Shown here: piece by piece, positions 47,780 through 59,857 of the stretch
Numbering within the stretch: the stretch's first letter is position 1
Layout: each line of letters starts with the position of its first letter
Origin: Torulaspora globosa
Taxonomy: Eukaryota > Ascomycota > Saccharomycetes > Saccharomycetales > Saccharomycetaceae
Reading direction: 5' to 3'
DNA: 64,000 nucleotides
Assembly: GCF_014133895.1 (NCBI RefSeq)
Contig: NC_050731.1
Span: 310,001 to 374,000 of the forward strand
Made by a program: the position numbers and the translations under genes
Notes under the pieces: model-generated
Database searches by the model: none
What the model saw: the letters and a program-made list of their open reading frames with translations, nothing else
Told to the model about the DNA's origin: nothing

Positions 47780-48583
47780 ATGGGCTCTTATAAGGCTCCG
47801 GGTCTGTTTCAGGATCGTCTCGATGCTTGCAGAGATGTAATAAGAGGTTCTGCCATGCTTCGCGAATTACGCGAGGCATTGGCTCCATATGCTGACTCAA
47901 TTGACAAAATACGATGCCTGGCACTAGGCAGTTTCCATGAGGATGTTCCTGCTCGCTACCAACTGGCGTTGCTTTTGGAGATAGAGAGCTTCCTTCGGGA
48001 TGAAGGTAAGAAGACTATATCGGTTTCTCTCTATGATCCGGTCTTTACTGCAGATGATATCGAGTACATACACCAGAGAGGTCCTAACTATACGGTGGAT
48101 CAATCGCCTCCTAACGGGTTCCAAGACGCAAATTCAAAGCAAATCCTGTATTTTCTTCCCCATGCTCCTCTGGATCTGACCGAGCAAGTCCTCATTGCAG
48201 AACAACCAAGGCTGCTGTTAGCGAACAATATCGTGGAACATACTGATAGATATACAAAAGCAAGATTGCACGAGAAATACCCCATGCTGAGTAAATTGTT
48301 GCATGTACTAGAACGGGCCGCAACGGTCCCGGACTCAACTCAAGCCAACGCAGTCGACGTCGATGATCAGTTCAAGAGTTTCGTCTCCAAGAAAAAGCGC
48401 AGAAATAAGAAGGTTTTCAAAGAACCTGTTATAGATTACGATTCTGTGAAGTCATATTTCAATAACTGCAGTATAATAACAGACTTCCAAGCGGGCGCTC
48501 TCTTGCGGGACCAGCCCTGGATCAACTCCTTCTCGGACTTGACGTTTCATCATATTGCAAGCCCCCCCGAACAGTTAACTTAG
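47780..48583 (+). CDS. BER1: SRR1-domain protein Ber1
   Basis: A 267-residue protein (274 in S. cerevisiae) from ATG 47780 (MGSYKAPGLFQDRLDACRDV). The SRR1-like domain covers about 35-180, with IDKIRCLALGSFHEDVPARYQLALLLEI at the start and ILYFLPHAPLDLTEQVLIAE in the middle. A basic stretch KKKRRNKKVF lies at about 205-214. Known role: Ber1 is linked to tubulin and microtubule function (benomyl resistance) and is related to plant SRR1; its biochemical activity is not known. Position matches YLR412W. The start ATG overlaps the stop codon of a minimal upstream ORF (TGATG). Confidence 0.9.
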   Translation: MGSYKAPGLFQDRLDACRDVIRGSAMLRELREALAPYADSIDKIRCLALGSFHEDVPARYQLALLLEIESFLRDEGKKTISVSLYDPVFTADDIEYIHQRGPNYTVDQSPPNGFQDANSKQILYFLPHAPLDLTEQVLIAEQPRLLLANNIVEHTDRYTKARLHEKYPMLSKLLHVLERAATVPDSTQANAVDVDDQFKSFVSKKKRRNKKVFKEPVIDYDSVKSYFNNCSIITDFQAGALLRDQPWINSFSDLTFHHIASPPEQLT

Positions 48584-48817
48584 TATTGACTATAAGTCTT
48601 TGTCGCTTAAGTAAATATAATAATATACAAATATCAAACTAGAGTGTTTATATTTTCCTGTTTTTTCTCGTTTATCAACTGGGTTATCGGAAATCAATTA
48701 GCTTTCCCGGACTAAAAGATTTCTAACAGACCCTGAATCGTCAAAGTTTCCCACGCTTTGATGAATTGATTAGCAAAATTATGAATTCTCTTTGATAGCA
48801 ATTGTTAAATCGTTTTC

Positions 48818-51800
48818 TCAGTTTTCATATTTCGACCAGTTGTCCAGAATCTCCTTGATCTGCTCGGATCCAGTCAAATCGTAAACATCTTGGAAGTATT
48901 CCTTAGTGATTTCAAATGGTTTAGCAGTCAAGTTTGGAATGTATTTTCCAATCAATCTGTCTGCCTTGACGTTCTCCTTGACGACATTCTTCTTCAAGAA
49001 GTTCTTGAATGGTTTGACACCGTTTCTTAAGTAAGAAGAGTGGAATGGAACCGAGATACCACGCAGAGGAATACAAGCGAATCCCCTCTCCAACTCAATT
49101 GGTTGCGGCTTAGCCAAGGACTTCTTAGCAACTTCATCAATGATTTCAAACAAATGTTCTTCGACCTTTTCTAGAGATAAGGAAGCTTGCAATTTGACGA
49201 TATCAATCTTTTGTAGCTTGATGAAGTTCAAGACATTTGTCAAAGTGTCCAAAGCCCTCAAATCACCAGCAGCGACATATTGCTGGTTTTCGACGTTGTA
49301 GTTAACAATTTCAACTAACCATTCGGTTCTCTTGCCGACTTTTTCAACGACAAACTGCAATGCCTCTTGAGTAAAAGTTGGCGAGACTCTGCTTGGATTG
49401 ACAGCAACCATACCGTAGTTTGATCTTCCCAAGGAGTCTCTTGGAACAGCAACTTGCATAGTCATACCTCTGTAGAAAACAACTTCGACTAGCGACTCAA
49501 TTGACATCACGTCTGCCAAAGAGGCCAAAGCAGCATACTCACCCAAAGAGTGGCCTGCGAAGGAAGCATCGGCGGGAATCAAACCCTTTGATTTCAAATC
49601 TTCGAATGAGGCCTTTTCCATCAAAGTCAAAGCAGGTTGGGTGAATTGAGTAGCCGACAACAAACCGGAAGGTGATCTGAAAGTGTAAGAAGTAGAGTCT
49701 TCCTTAACGTCTTTAAAGATCTTTTCAGTCTTCAATTCACCATCCACGATGGTCTCAAAGATCATTTGAGTGTAATTGTCCCTAATCTTTCTACCCTTTT
49801 CACCACCAAAGTAGATAGTCAATTCGGTTGGGTTGTTTCTAACGATGTCCAAAATTGAAAAACCATAAGTTTCCTTGAAATGGACATCAGCCCTGTCCCA
49901 AACCTTTCTGGCAACTTTGGAGGTCTGATACAAGTCCATACCCATACCTTGTTCTTGAGAACCTTGACCGGTGAAAACAAAGGTAGAAACAGGCTGTTCA
50001 ACTTCAGCTTCACCAGTCAAAACAACAACATCTTCATTGTTCTTTGTTTCAAACTTGATCAATTTACGGCCGTTGATCATACCAACATGCTGAATGGAAA
50101 CCGATAGTGGAGTGTTTGGCAAGACCATACTAACGAATTGACAGTTGAAACCACGAACCCTGGATGAGACACTATCAGCGGCCCAGTTTTCAATCAAGGC
50201 ACGAACAGCAGCTGATGAGAACATACCATGAGTGATAGTGCCGGGCAAGTCGGCATAGTTAGCAAAATGACGGGAGACGTGAATTGGATTGAAATCACCA
50301 GAGACTCTGGCATATGGTTCATTTGTGCTGGGCGATTGTAGGTCAAGGACCGCAATTGGAATAGCATTCTCCAAGTTCACCTTTTGTTCCAAAGTGGAAC
50401 CATTTCTCTTCAAGTACTCAACCACTGGATTACCATACGATTCACCTGCTTCGTAATCAACAACACCAATTTCCACATTTTCAGTAGTTGGTAACTCCAT
50501 TTTGATTGGACCAGAACATCTGACAGAGGAGAAAACGTTGGCGTTCTTGTAAGTGACCTCAGTTTCAGTTTCAAACGTCAATGTCTTGCCCATCAAGTCA
50601 ATATCTTCGTCATCCAATTGGAACCACTCCTTGGAGCGCAAGACAGCAATATCCTTTGGAGATTTGATTTGAACTTGGTAAACTGGCTCCACAGATCTTT
50701 GGAAAGTGTTCTCATAATCGTCGTAAGAGCCTCTGTAAAAGAACGAAGATTCCACCTCCATAACAGGTTTCCCATCTCTGGTTAATGTACCAACAACCTC
50801 AACAACTTTGCCGGTTGGCTGATTAACCACAGACTTGATGGTAGCATGGGTGGAAATAATATCACCGTCCTTTAATGGTTTGGCACCTGGGATCATCTTG
50901 TAACCATTGGATAAATGAACCAACTTCAACAAGTCACCGTCAACAGTCTCAGGGAAGATAGCCTTAATAATAACTCTCCAGCCAACGACAATAGCGTAAT
51001 CCATTGGAGCCAGCTGTTCACGACCAGACCTCTTGACGAAATCTTCACAGTTGTTGCCAATAGCGTGTGTGAACTCGGAAATACTCTTTGCCGTGATTTC
51101 AAAATCACCACCTTTGATGACCTTTCTTGGGTCAAATTTCAAGTCAAATGGCTCCTCTAACCATAATTTCCAGTAAAACTCCTTGATACGTTCATTACGA
51201 CCCTCCATAATTTCAGCAATTGGAGCAAACCCATCCTCGAAGTTATAAGTGTATAGCAATGGTAGGGCAACTGGTTTCCCATCACTAGTTCTGTTTTCAA
51301 TCAATTCCAATTGAATTGTCTTGTCGTTAATCAACTTCAAGACAGCAGTGGGCTTGATTTCACCTTGAACTGGTTCAGACAATGTAATGACACTCTTCGA
51401 AGGGTTATCCAAGTTTGTAATCTCAACGACAAGGTCATCAGCTGGTTTGAAAACTTTCTGTGCTGGGTTATCAACGTACAAGGAATCTTGAACGACCCTT
51501 GAAGTACTGAAGAAGGCACTTCTCCAGTTTCTGGTTGGACCAGCCAACAGCTTGAACCAGTTCTTTGGATCAGTAGTAGCATTAGCACGGTAAGTGACTT
51601 TACTGAGCGATGGCTTCTCAGCGCTTTCACAATCGACAGTCACCGGTTCCTCGCCTCCGAAATATTCAACGACTGGAATCTTCGTAACATCGTCACCATA
51701 TTGTTCTTTCAACAATTTTTTGATGTGACCTTCATGAATGCCATCAAAGATGCTTTTGATTGGTTCATTGACATTCTTGGTGTATTGAGCAGCCACTGGA

Positions 51801-54800
51801 CCGTGCAGGATACAAGTTCTTTGAACATCTTGGTCAACCACAGCTTCCAAGAATTCAGATTGCCACAAAGAATCCTTCTTGAAGAAGAAATCGAATCTGT
51901 GGTCAAGCACTGGAACAAACGGAACAGGCTTTTGAGTTGGCCTTTGACACATATTCAAGAAATAATCAACATCCTGTGCATTCAAGTATTGATCCTTAGC
52001 AGCTGGATAAGCATTGAAGATGGTCTCCAAAACCTTATCTGGCTCTTCCAATGCAGAGTAAGATTGAATTAAAGATGGAGTTTTAACCTTGGTGAAACGT
52101 TCTTCAACACGACGTAAGAAATCACCAGTGAAATTTCTCAAAGTGACGTCGATCCATTTGTTTAAGGATCTGATGTACATCAATTCTACCATTCTCTTAC
52201 CAACTTCTTCATAAGTCATGTTAGCTAATTCACGAACTTCACCATTAACGGTTGGGAACCATGGCTTCTGAGAGTCGGCGTTCAATTTTTCGATGATATA
52301 GTCCTTCTTTGCATCCAAAGCTGCCTGTAGTTTATTCTTTGGTAAGTTGAAAATGGTATCATCCAATTCCTTCCAGAAAAGAACACCACGAGTAGCGATC
52401 TTATGAATTGGTTCACCCATCTCAGAACGAACAGTGATGATTCCACCAGTTGGTTTCTTATAAGTTTGTTGCCATTGGTCATCTGGAACACCGGGACAAG
52501 AAGCAATCAGTTCCTTAGCAGCCAAAGAAGTCTTTGCCTCCTTAGCGATCATCACTCTGGAACCAAATAATAAACCATCAAATGGCATTGGTGGGTAATC
52601 GAATTTAGTAGACCATTCACCAGTCAAGTATGGATAAGTGTCTTCAGAAGAACCAAAACCAGAACCGGCAACAAGAATGATGTTTGGATGTCTTCTAATC
52701 TTAGAATACATTTGCAACATTGGAGCATGGAAATCTTCAAAAGAATGGTGACCACCACCTCTACCACCAGTCCATTGCAATACGATAGGGAATTTTGGAT
52801 GAGCTTTAGCAATTGTGATAACTTGAGAGATTGCATCAATAGAACCTGGTTTTAAATCCAAATGAGTCAATTTCAAAGTTTCAATGTATTCTGTGGCAAC
52901 TTCCAAAGAGGGCACACCTGCACCGATTGTCAACGATTGAATTGGGTAACCCTTTTCTCTCAATTCCTTAATCAATGGGATACCCCACTGTAGCATTCTT
53001 GGATTAACATAAATCAAATTGATACCCAAACTGTAACCTTTCTTGATTTGAGAAACAACAGAATCGATTGCTTGGGTCATACCTTCAGGTGCGAAATAAC
53101 CACCACCTGCCAATTCAATATGATAACCAGCATTGATGGTAGCGGCTACAAAATCAGGTGAAACGGTAGAAGGAGTCATACCTGGGACTAACAATGGAGC
53201 TCTACCCAATAGTTTGGAAAATTTGGTGTTAACAAAGATCTTACCGGATTTAGTCTTAACCAATTTAGGTTGGAATTCTTTTAACCAATTTTGGTTCTTC
53301 TTCAAACCATTTGCTGTGACATCGAAAATTTCTTGTTTGAAACCGTATTCATCCTCTGGGTTGTTATCTAGAGTACCTGCCACGATAACACGAACACCAG
53401 TACCATCTTTGTTACGATGAGTCAAGACTCCAAGACCAGATGCACCACCTGGACCAAAATCTAGTAAATGGGTAGCTGGGAAACTAGTGGCGATTTCCCA
53501 GTTGACTGGTAAACTAACGATGCAGTCGGTAATCCTTTCAGCAATGGAAGTTCCTTGGTGATCTCTGATGTCCTTACCATTAAAAGTATCATAAACTGGG
53601 ATCTTCAAATTCTTCTTCTCGAAGTTGACATTATACTTAACCAAGTCTTCAGTGATGAATTTCTTGGAAGAGGCTAGAAGGTGAGAATGGAAAGGGGAAG
53701 CAATTGGTAAGAATCTATTGGAAAATTTCAATTTTCTTTCTGTGAATGGAATCCTAGATTGATCCAATCCTGATGGAGCCTTTGCCTTTCTTAAAGTTAA
53801 ATTTAAACCGTAAAGTGATTGCGGTGGGCCAGTAACGACAAGGTTTCTAGCACCATTGACCAAAGAGATCACAATATGTTTCTCCTCTGGAAGATGTGAA
53901 TTTGTCTTGTCAACAAAATTTTGAACTTGTTCCTGAGTCAAATTTGTGATTGCCAACATTGGAGATGGTACGCCTTCACTGTTCTCTAAGGAATCTTCCA
54001 AGATAGATGGTGGTAAAGAAGTATTTGGGTAAGCCAAATAGCAATGAACTCCAATGAAGAATAGTAAAGAAATAGCTTTCTTCATCGATTCGAAAAAGGA
54101 ATCCCAGGAATCTGCCTCAGCGATAGCCACTGCGGTGGCCAAACCTTGAGAGTGGCCTGTAGCACCGTTCAAATGAGATCTCAACTCACCAGGAGTGAAA
54201 CCCAACAATCTGGCGGTGACCGCATAATGAGCTAATTGAATGACACCGATCAATGGACATGAAATTGGGATCGATAACAAATAATCTGTGTCGGGTGTCT
54301 TTTCTGGATGTTCCAACCAGCTCAAAATATCAAAGCCTTGAGTAAAGACTTTCTCAGTGTCATGAGTAGATCTAACCAATTCTCTCAAAGTGGTTGCTGC
54401 AAATTTGATCACATCAAGAACCACCACGTTGTAAGTCTCGTACAATTCGCGTAATTCCTCAAAATAATCGTCCGTATTTCCTTGACCACCAAAGATGGCA
54501 GCAATTTGCGAATCACCCTGAGCAGCAGATTTGAAAAGCGCTGATTGACTCTTTTCAAACGGTCTCTTAGCGACATATCTAGCCTTGACATAATTTCTAA
54601 TCAGTTCTTTAGTCTTCTCCAAGGTAGTATTAGAGTCTTCATCATCTAGCAGATTGGCAGCGACCGCATGAACCGCATTACCTTGCAAGTAACCGTTGTC
54701 GAACTCATTCAACGAATTGTCCAGTACGTCGACAAATTTCGTTTCGCCCTCGGACACAAAATCCGCTACAAACCCTAAGAATTTGCCCAGCAACTCGATT

Positions 54801-54985
54801 GGAGACGAGGGCTCCTGGTCAAGCGCAAAGTTCTCAGTAGGTTCTGGTAAACTCTTGTTGAACTGATCTAGCAGTTCAGAAGCGGCAAAGAAACAACTCG
54901 TTGGCACCGGCAAGACGTGTTCTAGCGAACCGTGTGATAAAATTAGCGGCCTCGTAGACGAAGAACTGGCTGCGTTCGAAATCAT
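48818..54985 (-). CDS. FAS1: Fatty acid synthase subunit beta
   Basis: The protein has 2055 residues from the ATG at 54983-54985 ([20 protein letters not shown]); the frame runs 19 codons further to a TTG. S. cerevisiae Fas1 has 2051. Domains in order: acetyltransferase with GHSQG (active Ser about 279), enoyl reductase ([32 protein letters not shown]), dehydratase ([19 protein letters not shown]), and malonyl/palmitoyl transferase with [18 protein letters not shown] (about residue 1810). It forms the alpha6-beta6 cytosolic synthase with Fas2. It lies tail-to-tail with BER1 and upstream of LOT5 and SPE1 in the YKL182W-YKL185W order. Confidence 0.98.
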   Translation of the reverse strand: MISNAASSSSTRPLILSHGSLEHVLPVPTSCFFAASELLDQFNKSLPEPTENFALDQEPSSPIELLGKFLGFVADFVSEGETKFVDVLDNSLNEFDNGYLQGNAVHAVAANLLDDEDSNTTLEKTKELIRNYVKARYVAKRPFEKSQSALFKSAAQGDSQIAAIFGGQGNTDDYFEELRELYETYNVVVLDVIKFAATTLRELVRSTHDTEKVFTQGFDILSWLEHPEKTPDTDYLLSIPISCPLIGVIQLAHYAVTARLLGFTPGELRSHLNGATGHSQGLATAVAIAEADSWDSFFESMKKAISLLFFIGVHCYLAYPNTSLPPSILEDSLENSEGVPSPMLAITNLTQEQVQNFVDKTNSHLPEEKHIVISLVNGARNLVVTGPPQSLYGLNLTLRKAKAPSGLDQSRIPFTERKLKFSNRFLPIASPFHSHLLASSKKFITEDLVKYNVNFEKKNLKIPVYDTFNGKDIRDHQGTSIAERITDCIVSLPVNWEIATSFPATHLLDFGPGGASGLGVLTHRNKDGTGVRVIVAGTLDNNPEDEYGFKQEIFDVTANGLKKNQNWLKEFQPKLVKTKSGKIFVNTKFSKLLGRAPLLVPGMTPSTVSPDFVAATINAGYHIELAGGGYFAPEGMTQAIDSVVSQIKKGYSLGINLIYVNPRMLQWGIPLIKELREKGYPIQSLTIGAGVPSLEVATEYIETLKLTHLDLKPGSIDAISQVITIAKAHPKFPIVLQWTGGRGGGHHSFEDFHAPMLQMYSKIRRHPNIILVAGSGFGSSEDTYPYLTGEWSTKFDYPPMPFDGLLFGSRVMIAKEAKTSLAAKELIASCPGVPDDQWQQTYKKPTGGIITVRSEMGEPIHKIATRGVLFWKELDDTIFNLPKNKLQAALDAKKDYIIEKLNADSQKPWFPTVNGEVRELANMTYEEVGKRMVELMYIRSLNKWIDVTLRNFTGDFLRRVEERFTKVKTPSLIQSYSALEEPDKVLETIFNAYPAAKDQYLNAQDVDYFLNMCQRPTQKPVPFVPVLDHRFDFFFKKDSLWQSEFLEAVVDQDVQRTCILHGPVAAQYTKNVNEPIKSIFDGIHEGHIKKLLKEQYGDDVTKIPVVEYFGGEEPVTVDCESAEKPSLSKVTYRANATTDPKNWFKLLAGPTRNWRSAFFSTSRVVQDSLYVDNPAQKVFKPADDLVVEITNLDNPSKSVITLSEPVQGEIKPTAVLKLINDKTIQLELIENRTSDGKPVALPLLYTYNFEDGFAPIAEIMEGRNERIKEFYWKLWLEEPFDLKFDPRKVIKGGDFEITAKSISEFTHAIGNNCEDFVKRSGREQLAPMDYAIVVGWRVIIKAIFPETVDGDLLKLVHLSNGYKMIPGAKPLKDGDIISTHATIKSVVNQPTGKVVEVVGTLTRDGKPVMEVESSFFYRGSYDDYENTFQRSVEPVYQVQIKSPKDIAVLRSKEWFQLDDEDIDLMGKTLTFETETEVTYKNANVFSSVRCSGPIKMELPTTENVEIGVVDYEAGESYGNPVVEYLKRNGSTLEQKVNLENAIPIAVLDLQSPSTNEPYARVSGDFNPIHVSRHFANYADLPGTITHGMFSSAAVRALIENWAADSVSSRVRGFNCQFVSMVLPNTPLSVSIQHVGMINGRKLIKFETKNNEDVVVLTGEAEVEQPVSTFVFTGQGSQEQGMGMDLYQTSKVARKVWDRADVHFKETYGFSILDIVRNNPTELTIYFGGEKGRKIRDNYTQMIFETIVDGELKTEKIFKDVKEDSTSYTFRSPSGLLSATQFTQPALTLMEKASFEDLKSKGLIPADASFAGHSLGEYAALASLADVMSIESLVEVVFYRGMTMQVAVPRDSLGRSNYGMVAVNPSRVSPTFTQEALQFVVEKVGKRTEWLVEIVNYNVENQQYVAAGDLRALDTLTNVLNFIKLQKIDIVKLQASLSLEKVEEHLFEIIDEVAKKSLAKPQPIELERGFACIPLRGISVPFHSSYLRNGVKPFKNFLKKNVVKENVKADRLIGKYIPNLTAKPFEITKEYFQDVYDLTGSEQIKEILDNWSKYEN

Positions 54986-55827
54986 CGCTCTATATGTGTG
55001 TATAACTGTGCCTATATTTTCGGGGGAGGGGAATATTTTCAAATCAAACGATAGTGGATCTTCTCTCTGTCTGGATCTTCTGTCTTCGTTCTAAGCGGGA
55101 AATGGGAAATGAAGACTGAATTGCGTGAGATGTTTGCAGTAGTGGTTGCAAAAACAAGTCGATTGAGAAGAGGGAAAAAAAATGTCCTTAGTGGGAAACT
55201 TGAAAGCTAGCTGGTATCGTTGTTGTGCTTTTTAAATACCAAACCAACAGTCAGTAAGTGAGTAAAGCGGAGGGAAAAAAAATATCAGCCAGGTCGGAAA
55301 GGGTGTCTTCTTGTTTCGTACCAGGAAGAGTTGAAATATATATATATTAAATAAATGTAACCTGTATGCAGTGTGTGGATTATTAATTCCAACCTGCCGA
55401 GTATGCCGGTACAATTGTGGTCCAAGCGTTGAGTATGTTTCTCTCCCGACCATCATTGGTTGTGGTGATGAGTAGTGGACAGGAAGGAAGCAACCGTTCG
55501 GCGGCGACGATAAGGTGGCAAAACTGCTCCTTCCAACTTGCCGCCATCAAGCTTCGTTACACAAAAACGAAGGGAAAGCCCAACAAACGTGAACGAAAAA
55601 AAAAACCAAAACAAAACCACGCGCCGCCCGTCAGCCGCCCTCGTTTGAGGTTCCCGCGGCCCGTAAAAAGGCCCTGGTGTCGCGGTGTCACTTTCTACGC
55701 AGGACGGTTTGTTGGATTTAGGCGGTGGCTTTGGTTGTTGAGTCTGGCATCGACGGGCGCTGCCCAGTTGGTTCGCATGGTAGAGTTGAGCTAGCTGGTG
55801 GTCTTGGCGTTGTGGTTTCGTTGGGTC
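54986..55827. other. Long intergenic region upstream of FAS1
   Basis: An 842-bp gap, long for this window, holding the FAS1 promoter and the LOT5 3' end. I see a TATATATATA tract near 55337, an ATTGG box near 55456, a TCGGCGGCGA near-URS1 at 55498-55507 and an A-rich run near 55590-55620. I find no clear inositol-response (CATGTGAAAT) element. A 125-codon frame at 55417-55794 has biased, low-complexity translation and is not called. Confidence 0.45.
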
Positions 55828-56499
55828 TTAGCCGATAGTTCCCTGCTCTGCGAATATTGTCTCCGGTAGTAATTCTTGTTCGTCTTGTTCTAGGTCTGGC
55901 GGTGGGTCTTGTGTGTTGTATATCTCCAGACAGGTGGCTATTGCTTCGTGGCAGTTGTTGACCATCTGGTCTCCCCTGTTCACTCCGAAGTCTTGAAAGT
56001 TGAATAGGGTGTCGATCTCCGGGTTGTAGTGTCTATCGTAGAGGGAGTAGCGGGGCCGCAGCAGAAGCTCGAGGCTGTCGGAACCGGGGTCGTTTGGCGT
56101 CGGCGGGAACTGGTCGTTGAGCAGCGGGTCTCGGTCCAGGGTTACCAGCATCGAGAGCTGGCGGCCTTCCCTGTCGGCTGGAGAATGGACCGAGCCGTGG
56201 TAAATGACGCTGCTGTAGGGTGCTTCTATGCCGCAGCCGAGATGGTCGAACCACAGGAGGATTGCGTTACTGAGGATGAAGAGGTCTACGCCGGCCAGTA
56301 CGTTGTGCGGGTGTTGCAGGAGGAGCAGGTCGAAGTCTCTGCCGCCGCCGAACAGGATGGGCATGTCGAGGCAGGGGACGCTGACCATCGAGACGCCGTT
56401 GACCATCGGCTGCGTTTTCTTGTAGCGGTTGTAGGCCACCACGTTTTCGACTGTGGGCTTTACGTAAGCCAGTCGGCATTCAGGCTTGTCCTCGTCCAT
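55828..56499 (-). CDS. LOT5: Lot5 protein (pICln/voldacs-like fold)
   Basis: A 223-residue protein (306 in S. cerevisiae) with ATG at 56497-56499 (MDEDKPECRLAYVKPTVENV). The N-terminal region is rich in hydrophobic beta strands: FGGGRDFDLLLLQHPHN, GVDLFILSNAILLWFDHLG and SVIYHGSVHSPADREGRQLS, consistent with the PH-like fold of the pICln/Lot5 family. The C-terminus is acidic (DPPPDLEQDEQELLPETIF). Known for S. cerevisiae LOT5: expression rises at low temperature; molecular role unknown. It lies between FAS1 and SPE1, as YKL183W does. It is shorter than the S. cerevisiae protein. Confidence 0.87.
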   Translation of the reverse strand: MDEDKPECRLAYVKPTVENVVAYNRYKKTQPMVNGVSMVSVPCLDMPILFGGGRDFDLLLLQHPHNVLAGVDLFILSNAILLWFDHLGCGIEAPYSSVIYHGSVHSPADREGRQLSMLVTLDRDPLLNDQFPPTPNDPGSDSLELLLRPRYSLYDRHYNPEIDTLFNFQDFGVNRGDQMVNNCHEAIATCLEIYNTQDPPPDLEQDEQELLPETIFAEQGTIG

Positions 56500-56647
56500 T
56501 GGCGGGCTGCTGTGGGCTTGGCTTGGCGTCTGTAGAGCTGGATGAGCTGCGTGCGTAGGGTGAAAAATTTCATTAAGCGCCTTCGATTGCGATGCTGGTC
56601 ACGTGCCTCTGATCTGTATATATAGCTAGCATATGCTGGTCTACAAC

Positions 56648-57982
56648 TTACTGGTTGGAAGAGTCGATGTAGATGGTGTCGACGCTCTGTTCGAAGCCAT
56701 TGAAGGGTGTGGCGGCGGAGGAGGTGTATGCGCCGAGGTTGGGGAAGTATAGCCAGTCTCCCGCGATGAGGTCGTGTTTCATGTAGTATTCTTTTGTAAT
56801 GCAATCGAGCCCGTCGCAGGTGGGGCCCCAGATCGATACCTTGTGCTTGGAGCCGGAGTTTTGCTTGGAGGCCGAGTCTAGGTCGTGGTAGTGGAACTCG
56901 TTATTGTGGAAAAGAGTGCGGGGTGTGGGTTCTTGGTGGTCGAAGAGGATGCAGTTCATGTTGCCGTAGACTCCGTCATTGATGTATATCATGGATTCTC
57001 GCTCATTGAGCGTCCTCTTGGCTATTACGTTGGCGGCGAGTGTGAATGCTGTGGCGGCGAAATAGCGGCCGGGCTCTGCGATGATGCTCAGATCTTGGAA
57101 GGTCTCGCGAGGAAAGAACTGCTTGATGGCCTCTCTGAGCACAAAGCTACTCTCGCTGAACGATTCCAGCTGGAATCCGCCGCCGACGTCAAGGATCTGC
57201 AAGGCGGGGAGTCCATACAAGTCGCGAGCCCGGTCGAAGACTTCACGCGCGTCCTTGATGGCCTGGTGTAGGGCGGTAAAGTCCGATGCACCGGAACCGA
57301 CGTGGAACGAAACTCCTACTAGGTTCAATCCCAGTTTCTTGACCGCAGCAAGCAGCTGGCCAACGTTTTCCATTTCACATCCGTACTTCGTGGATAAGCG
57401 GCATTGCGCGGTCGAGTCGTCTGTGGAGATCCGCAAAAGAAGTTGTGATTCGGGGTGATATTTCTTGATCTTATGCAACTCCTCGACATTGTCGAAGGTA
57501 GATTTCAATACGTTCTTCTTGGCGGCGTATCTGATGAAACTGGAGGCCTTGCATGGGTTAGCATAGATGATCCTCTCTGGTGAGACACCCATGCCTAGGA
57601 TTTTTTCAATCTCCGCCTTGGACGCACAGTCAAAGTTGGCTCCTAGGGATGCCATCTTCTGTAAAAGTTGAACATCTGGGTTGCATTTCACGGCGTAGAA
57701 AGGTTGAATTCCCGGTAGTTCTCTTTCCCAGTTCCGGTACAATCTCTCGATCTCGCCAATATCACAAACGAAGAAAGAATTCTCGTCACCAGGTTCGCAA
57801 GTTTCCTCGTTGATTGCCTCAATCCGCTTCTTCAAAGCATTGAAGATGTGATTGTGTGCCTGCAGATGTGGAGTTTCGGAGTGACATTCGACAGCATTTT
57901 TGGTCAGAAATTCGGGAGAATGGCACGATTCTACCAGTTTCACGTTGTCAAGCAGACGTCTTTGCAGCTCCACTCCTGCCAT
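56648..57982 (-). CDS. SPE1: Ornithine decarboxylase
   Basis: The protein has 444 residues from the ATG at 57980-57982 (MAGVELQRRLLDNVKLVESC); the frame extends upstream to a TTG. S. cerevisiae Spe1 has 466. It is a group IV PLP decarboxylase: the PLP lysine is in FYAVKCNPD (K99), the phosphate-binding GGGF in ILDVGGGFQLESF (about 264-276), the EPGRY motif at about 303, and the active-site Cys in WGPTCDGLD (C389). It converts ornithine to putrescine, the first step of polyamine synthesis. Known regulation is by antizyme-driven proteasomal degradation. Order FAS1-LOT5-SPE1-ASH1 matches YKL182W-YKL185W. Confidence 0.97.
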   Translation of the reverse strand: MAGVELQRRLLDNVKLVESCHSPEFLTKNAVECHSETPHLQAHNHIFNALKKRIEAINEETCEPGDENSFFVCDIGEIERLYRNWERELPGIQPFYAVKCNPDVQLLQKMASLGANFDCASKAEIEKILGMGVSPERIIYANPCKASSFIRYAAKKNVLKSTFDNVEELHKIKKYHPESQLLLRISTDDSTAQCRLSTKYGCEMENVGQLLAAVKKLGLNLVGVSFHVGSGASDFTALHQAIKDAREVFDRARDLYGLPALQILDVGGGFQLESFSESSFVLREAIKQFFPRETFQDLSIIAEPGRYFAATAFTLAANVIAKRTLNERESMIYINDGVYGNMNCILFDHQEPTPRTLFHNNEFHYHDLDSASKQNSGSKHKVSIWGPTCDGLDCITKEYYMKHDLIAGDWLYFPNLGAYTSSAATPFNGFEQSVDTIYIDSSNQ

Positions 57983-58255
57983 CCTGACCTCTGATGAATT
58001 GGTCGGTTCTTCGCGGCAATCTCGAGAATTTAAGATCAGAATCACAAATTTTTTCAAAGCTATGTGAATTTAATAGTCAAAGATGTTAAATATGGCAAAA
58101 TTTCAGTAATGGCAAAAAAAAAAAAAGGCAGACGAAAAAAAAAGATAATAATGTTTACTAGGAAAATGTAGGTGCTTCGGAGGCACTATATTATCAGTGG
58201 CCAAATCCACATATTGTTACAATTATTTAGCTAAACCCTTGGTTAAAGAAGCCTT

Positions 58256-59857
58256 CTATGCGTGGCTGTGTGAGTCGGCGTCAGAAGTCTCAGCGATAGA
58301 ATTGCAAAATAAACATTTGTAGCCTATTGTGATGGTTCCGTCTGGGTTATATTCCTGGAGCAGACCGTTCGATTTCATTATGCTCAATTCGCTCTTGGTA
58401 GGAATCTTGCGACATGCATCATTAAGACACCTGGTGTGAGTCTTCTTGTAACGCAAACCGCAAGAATTGCACAGTTGGTCCTGTTTTCTGCCGGACCATG
58501 AGGGTCTCCAACAGGGCGAATCATTCGAGTGACACGACACACACTTTCTCAATGCGGAGCTTGAGCCACTCGAACGTCTTCTCTTGGGGGTGGTCTTTGT
58601 GCTCCCAGCGTGGCCCTGCCTCAGCGTGGCGACAGGACTTTGGGGAGAATCGTATGCGAACCTGTGATACCCGGAAGAGGCAGCGGTATTGGGCGGCGTG
58701 GCTGGACGCACTGGAGAGAGCGACCTTGACCTTGGCCTGCGGTCAGCAGCTTTCGATACTAGTGTAGGCGTAGTGCTACTGCTGGCGATGGGCTCCGAGG
58801 GTCTGGAGGGGCTGCTCGAGCGTTTTGTCTGCGCGTCCAAAAGCATCACTAGATTTCTGGCAGCACTGCTTATCTCCAGCTTTCTCAATCCTGGAGAGTC
58901 ACCCAATGACGGGGGACTGGCGCTGGCGCTAGAACTCGCGGACGCGGACGCCTTTTTGGATATTTTGTATTTCGTAGCGTTTGTCTGTGAATCGTTAGCC
59001 AGAATGTCCCTGTTATTGAGCATTTTCTTGAGTTGCAAAGCTTTGAAGCTGTTCGTCTTCTTGTGACGGTTTTTTGAGCTGCTGAGGTTCCTGTTGTTCT
59101 GCCTTACGGTTTGGATGAGCTTGCTGCTCACAAACGGAGTAAATTCTGGCGGTTGATCACTTGCCATTTCGTCAAGCGGACTCATTGGTGGTGTCATCGG
59201 CGTCGACCTATCCTTTGCGTGGTCCGATAGCCCGTGAAAGGCATCCTTGGGTTTTAACACCGAGGGTATTCCTCCAGCGGTGGCGGAGCCCTTTAACAGT
59301 GCAGTTAGTTGGGTCCTATCGTGCGAAATCTCGTGTACGATTTTTGTATAGTCCTGGTAGTTCTTTTCCTTGCACCAATGCACCAAGGTGCGTTTCCAAA
59401 TCGGAGTGTGTTCGGAGGTATCTGGATAATAACATGCGTATTCTTGGATACGAGGGTCCGGGAGTAACTGTAAGTGTCTGAGCGATGGTAAGTTTTCCTG
59501 TTGATTAACCGGGCAGCAGTCCGGAAGCTGAGTGCTTGTCGCAGCCAGCTTGGCGCGGCCGAACACGGGAGACGTTTGTGGAGTCACCACAGATGATAAA
59601 TAGTCATAGTCGTGGTGGTTTGGCGATGCTGGTGCCGTCTTGTATTTTCTCTGAACGTCGACTTCTTGAGCGATCGGCGGCAACACGGGCGACACCTTGG
59701 CCGAGTAGCACAGGTAGTTCCTGTTCAGCCCGCTCGTAGAGGGTACCGAAGGCAGCAGCAGCAGGTCATCAAAAGCGAATTTTTTGCGAGGATCCGATCC
59801 AGCAGATCCAATTAGCGGCGTATTAGAGAGCGAATAGTTGTTAATGGCAGTCGACAT
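58256..59857 (-). CDS. ASH1: GATA-type repressor Ash1
   Basis: A 533-residue protein (588 in S. cerevisiae) with ATG at 59855-59857 ([18 protein letters not shown]). The long N-terminus is rich in Ser, Thr and Pro. The C-terminus has a GATA-like zinc finger C439-x2-C442-x20-C463-x2-C466 (CVSC, CNSC), followed by [12 protein letters not shown] and a last CLFC pair. Known role: represses HO in daughter cells after bud-localised mRNA transport by She2/She3; in other yeasts it affects filamentation. It is divergent from MTR2 (YKL186C). Two AACCAGC Swi5-type sites in the promoter fit late-mitotic/G1 expression. Confidence 0.92.
   Translation of the reverse strand: MSTAINNYSLSNTPLIGSAGSDPRKKFAFDDLLLLPSVPSTSGLNRNYLCYSAKVSPVLPPIAQEVDVQRKYKTAPASPNHHDYDYLSSVVTPQTSPVFGRAKLAATSTQLPDCCPVNQQENLPSLRHLQLLPDPRIQEYACYYPDTSEHTPIWKRTLVHWCKEKNYQDYTKIVHEISHDRTQLTALLKGSATAGGIPSVLKPKDAFHGLSDHAKDRSTPMTPPMSPLDEMASDQPPEFTPFVSSKLIQTVRQNNRNLSSSKNRHKKTNSFKALQLKKMLNNRDILANDSQTNATKYKISKKASASASSSASASPPSLGDSPGLRKLEISSAARNLVMLLDAQTKRSSSPSRPSEPIASSSTTPTLVSKAADRRPRSRSLSPVRPATPPNTAASSGYHRFAYDSPQSPVATLRQGHAGSTKTTPKRRRSSGSSSALRKCVSCHSNDSPCWRPSWSGRKQDQLCNSCGLRYKKTHTRCLNDACRKIPTKSELSIMKSNGLLQEYNPDGTITIGYKCLFCNSIAETSDADSHSHA

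Noticed and set aside
55498..55507. TCGGCGGCGA upstream of FAS1 as a URS1 site
   Set aside because: It has one mismatch to URS1 in the critical core end and lies over 500 bp from the gene, so it is not called as a site.
55417..55794. 125-codon frame in the FAS1 upstream region
   Set aside because: Low-complexity basic translation, no recognisable motif, and it lies where a promoter is expected.
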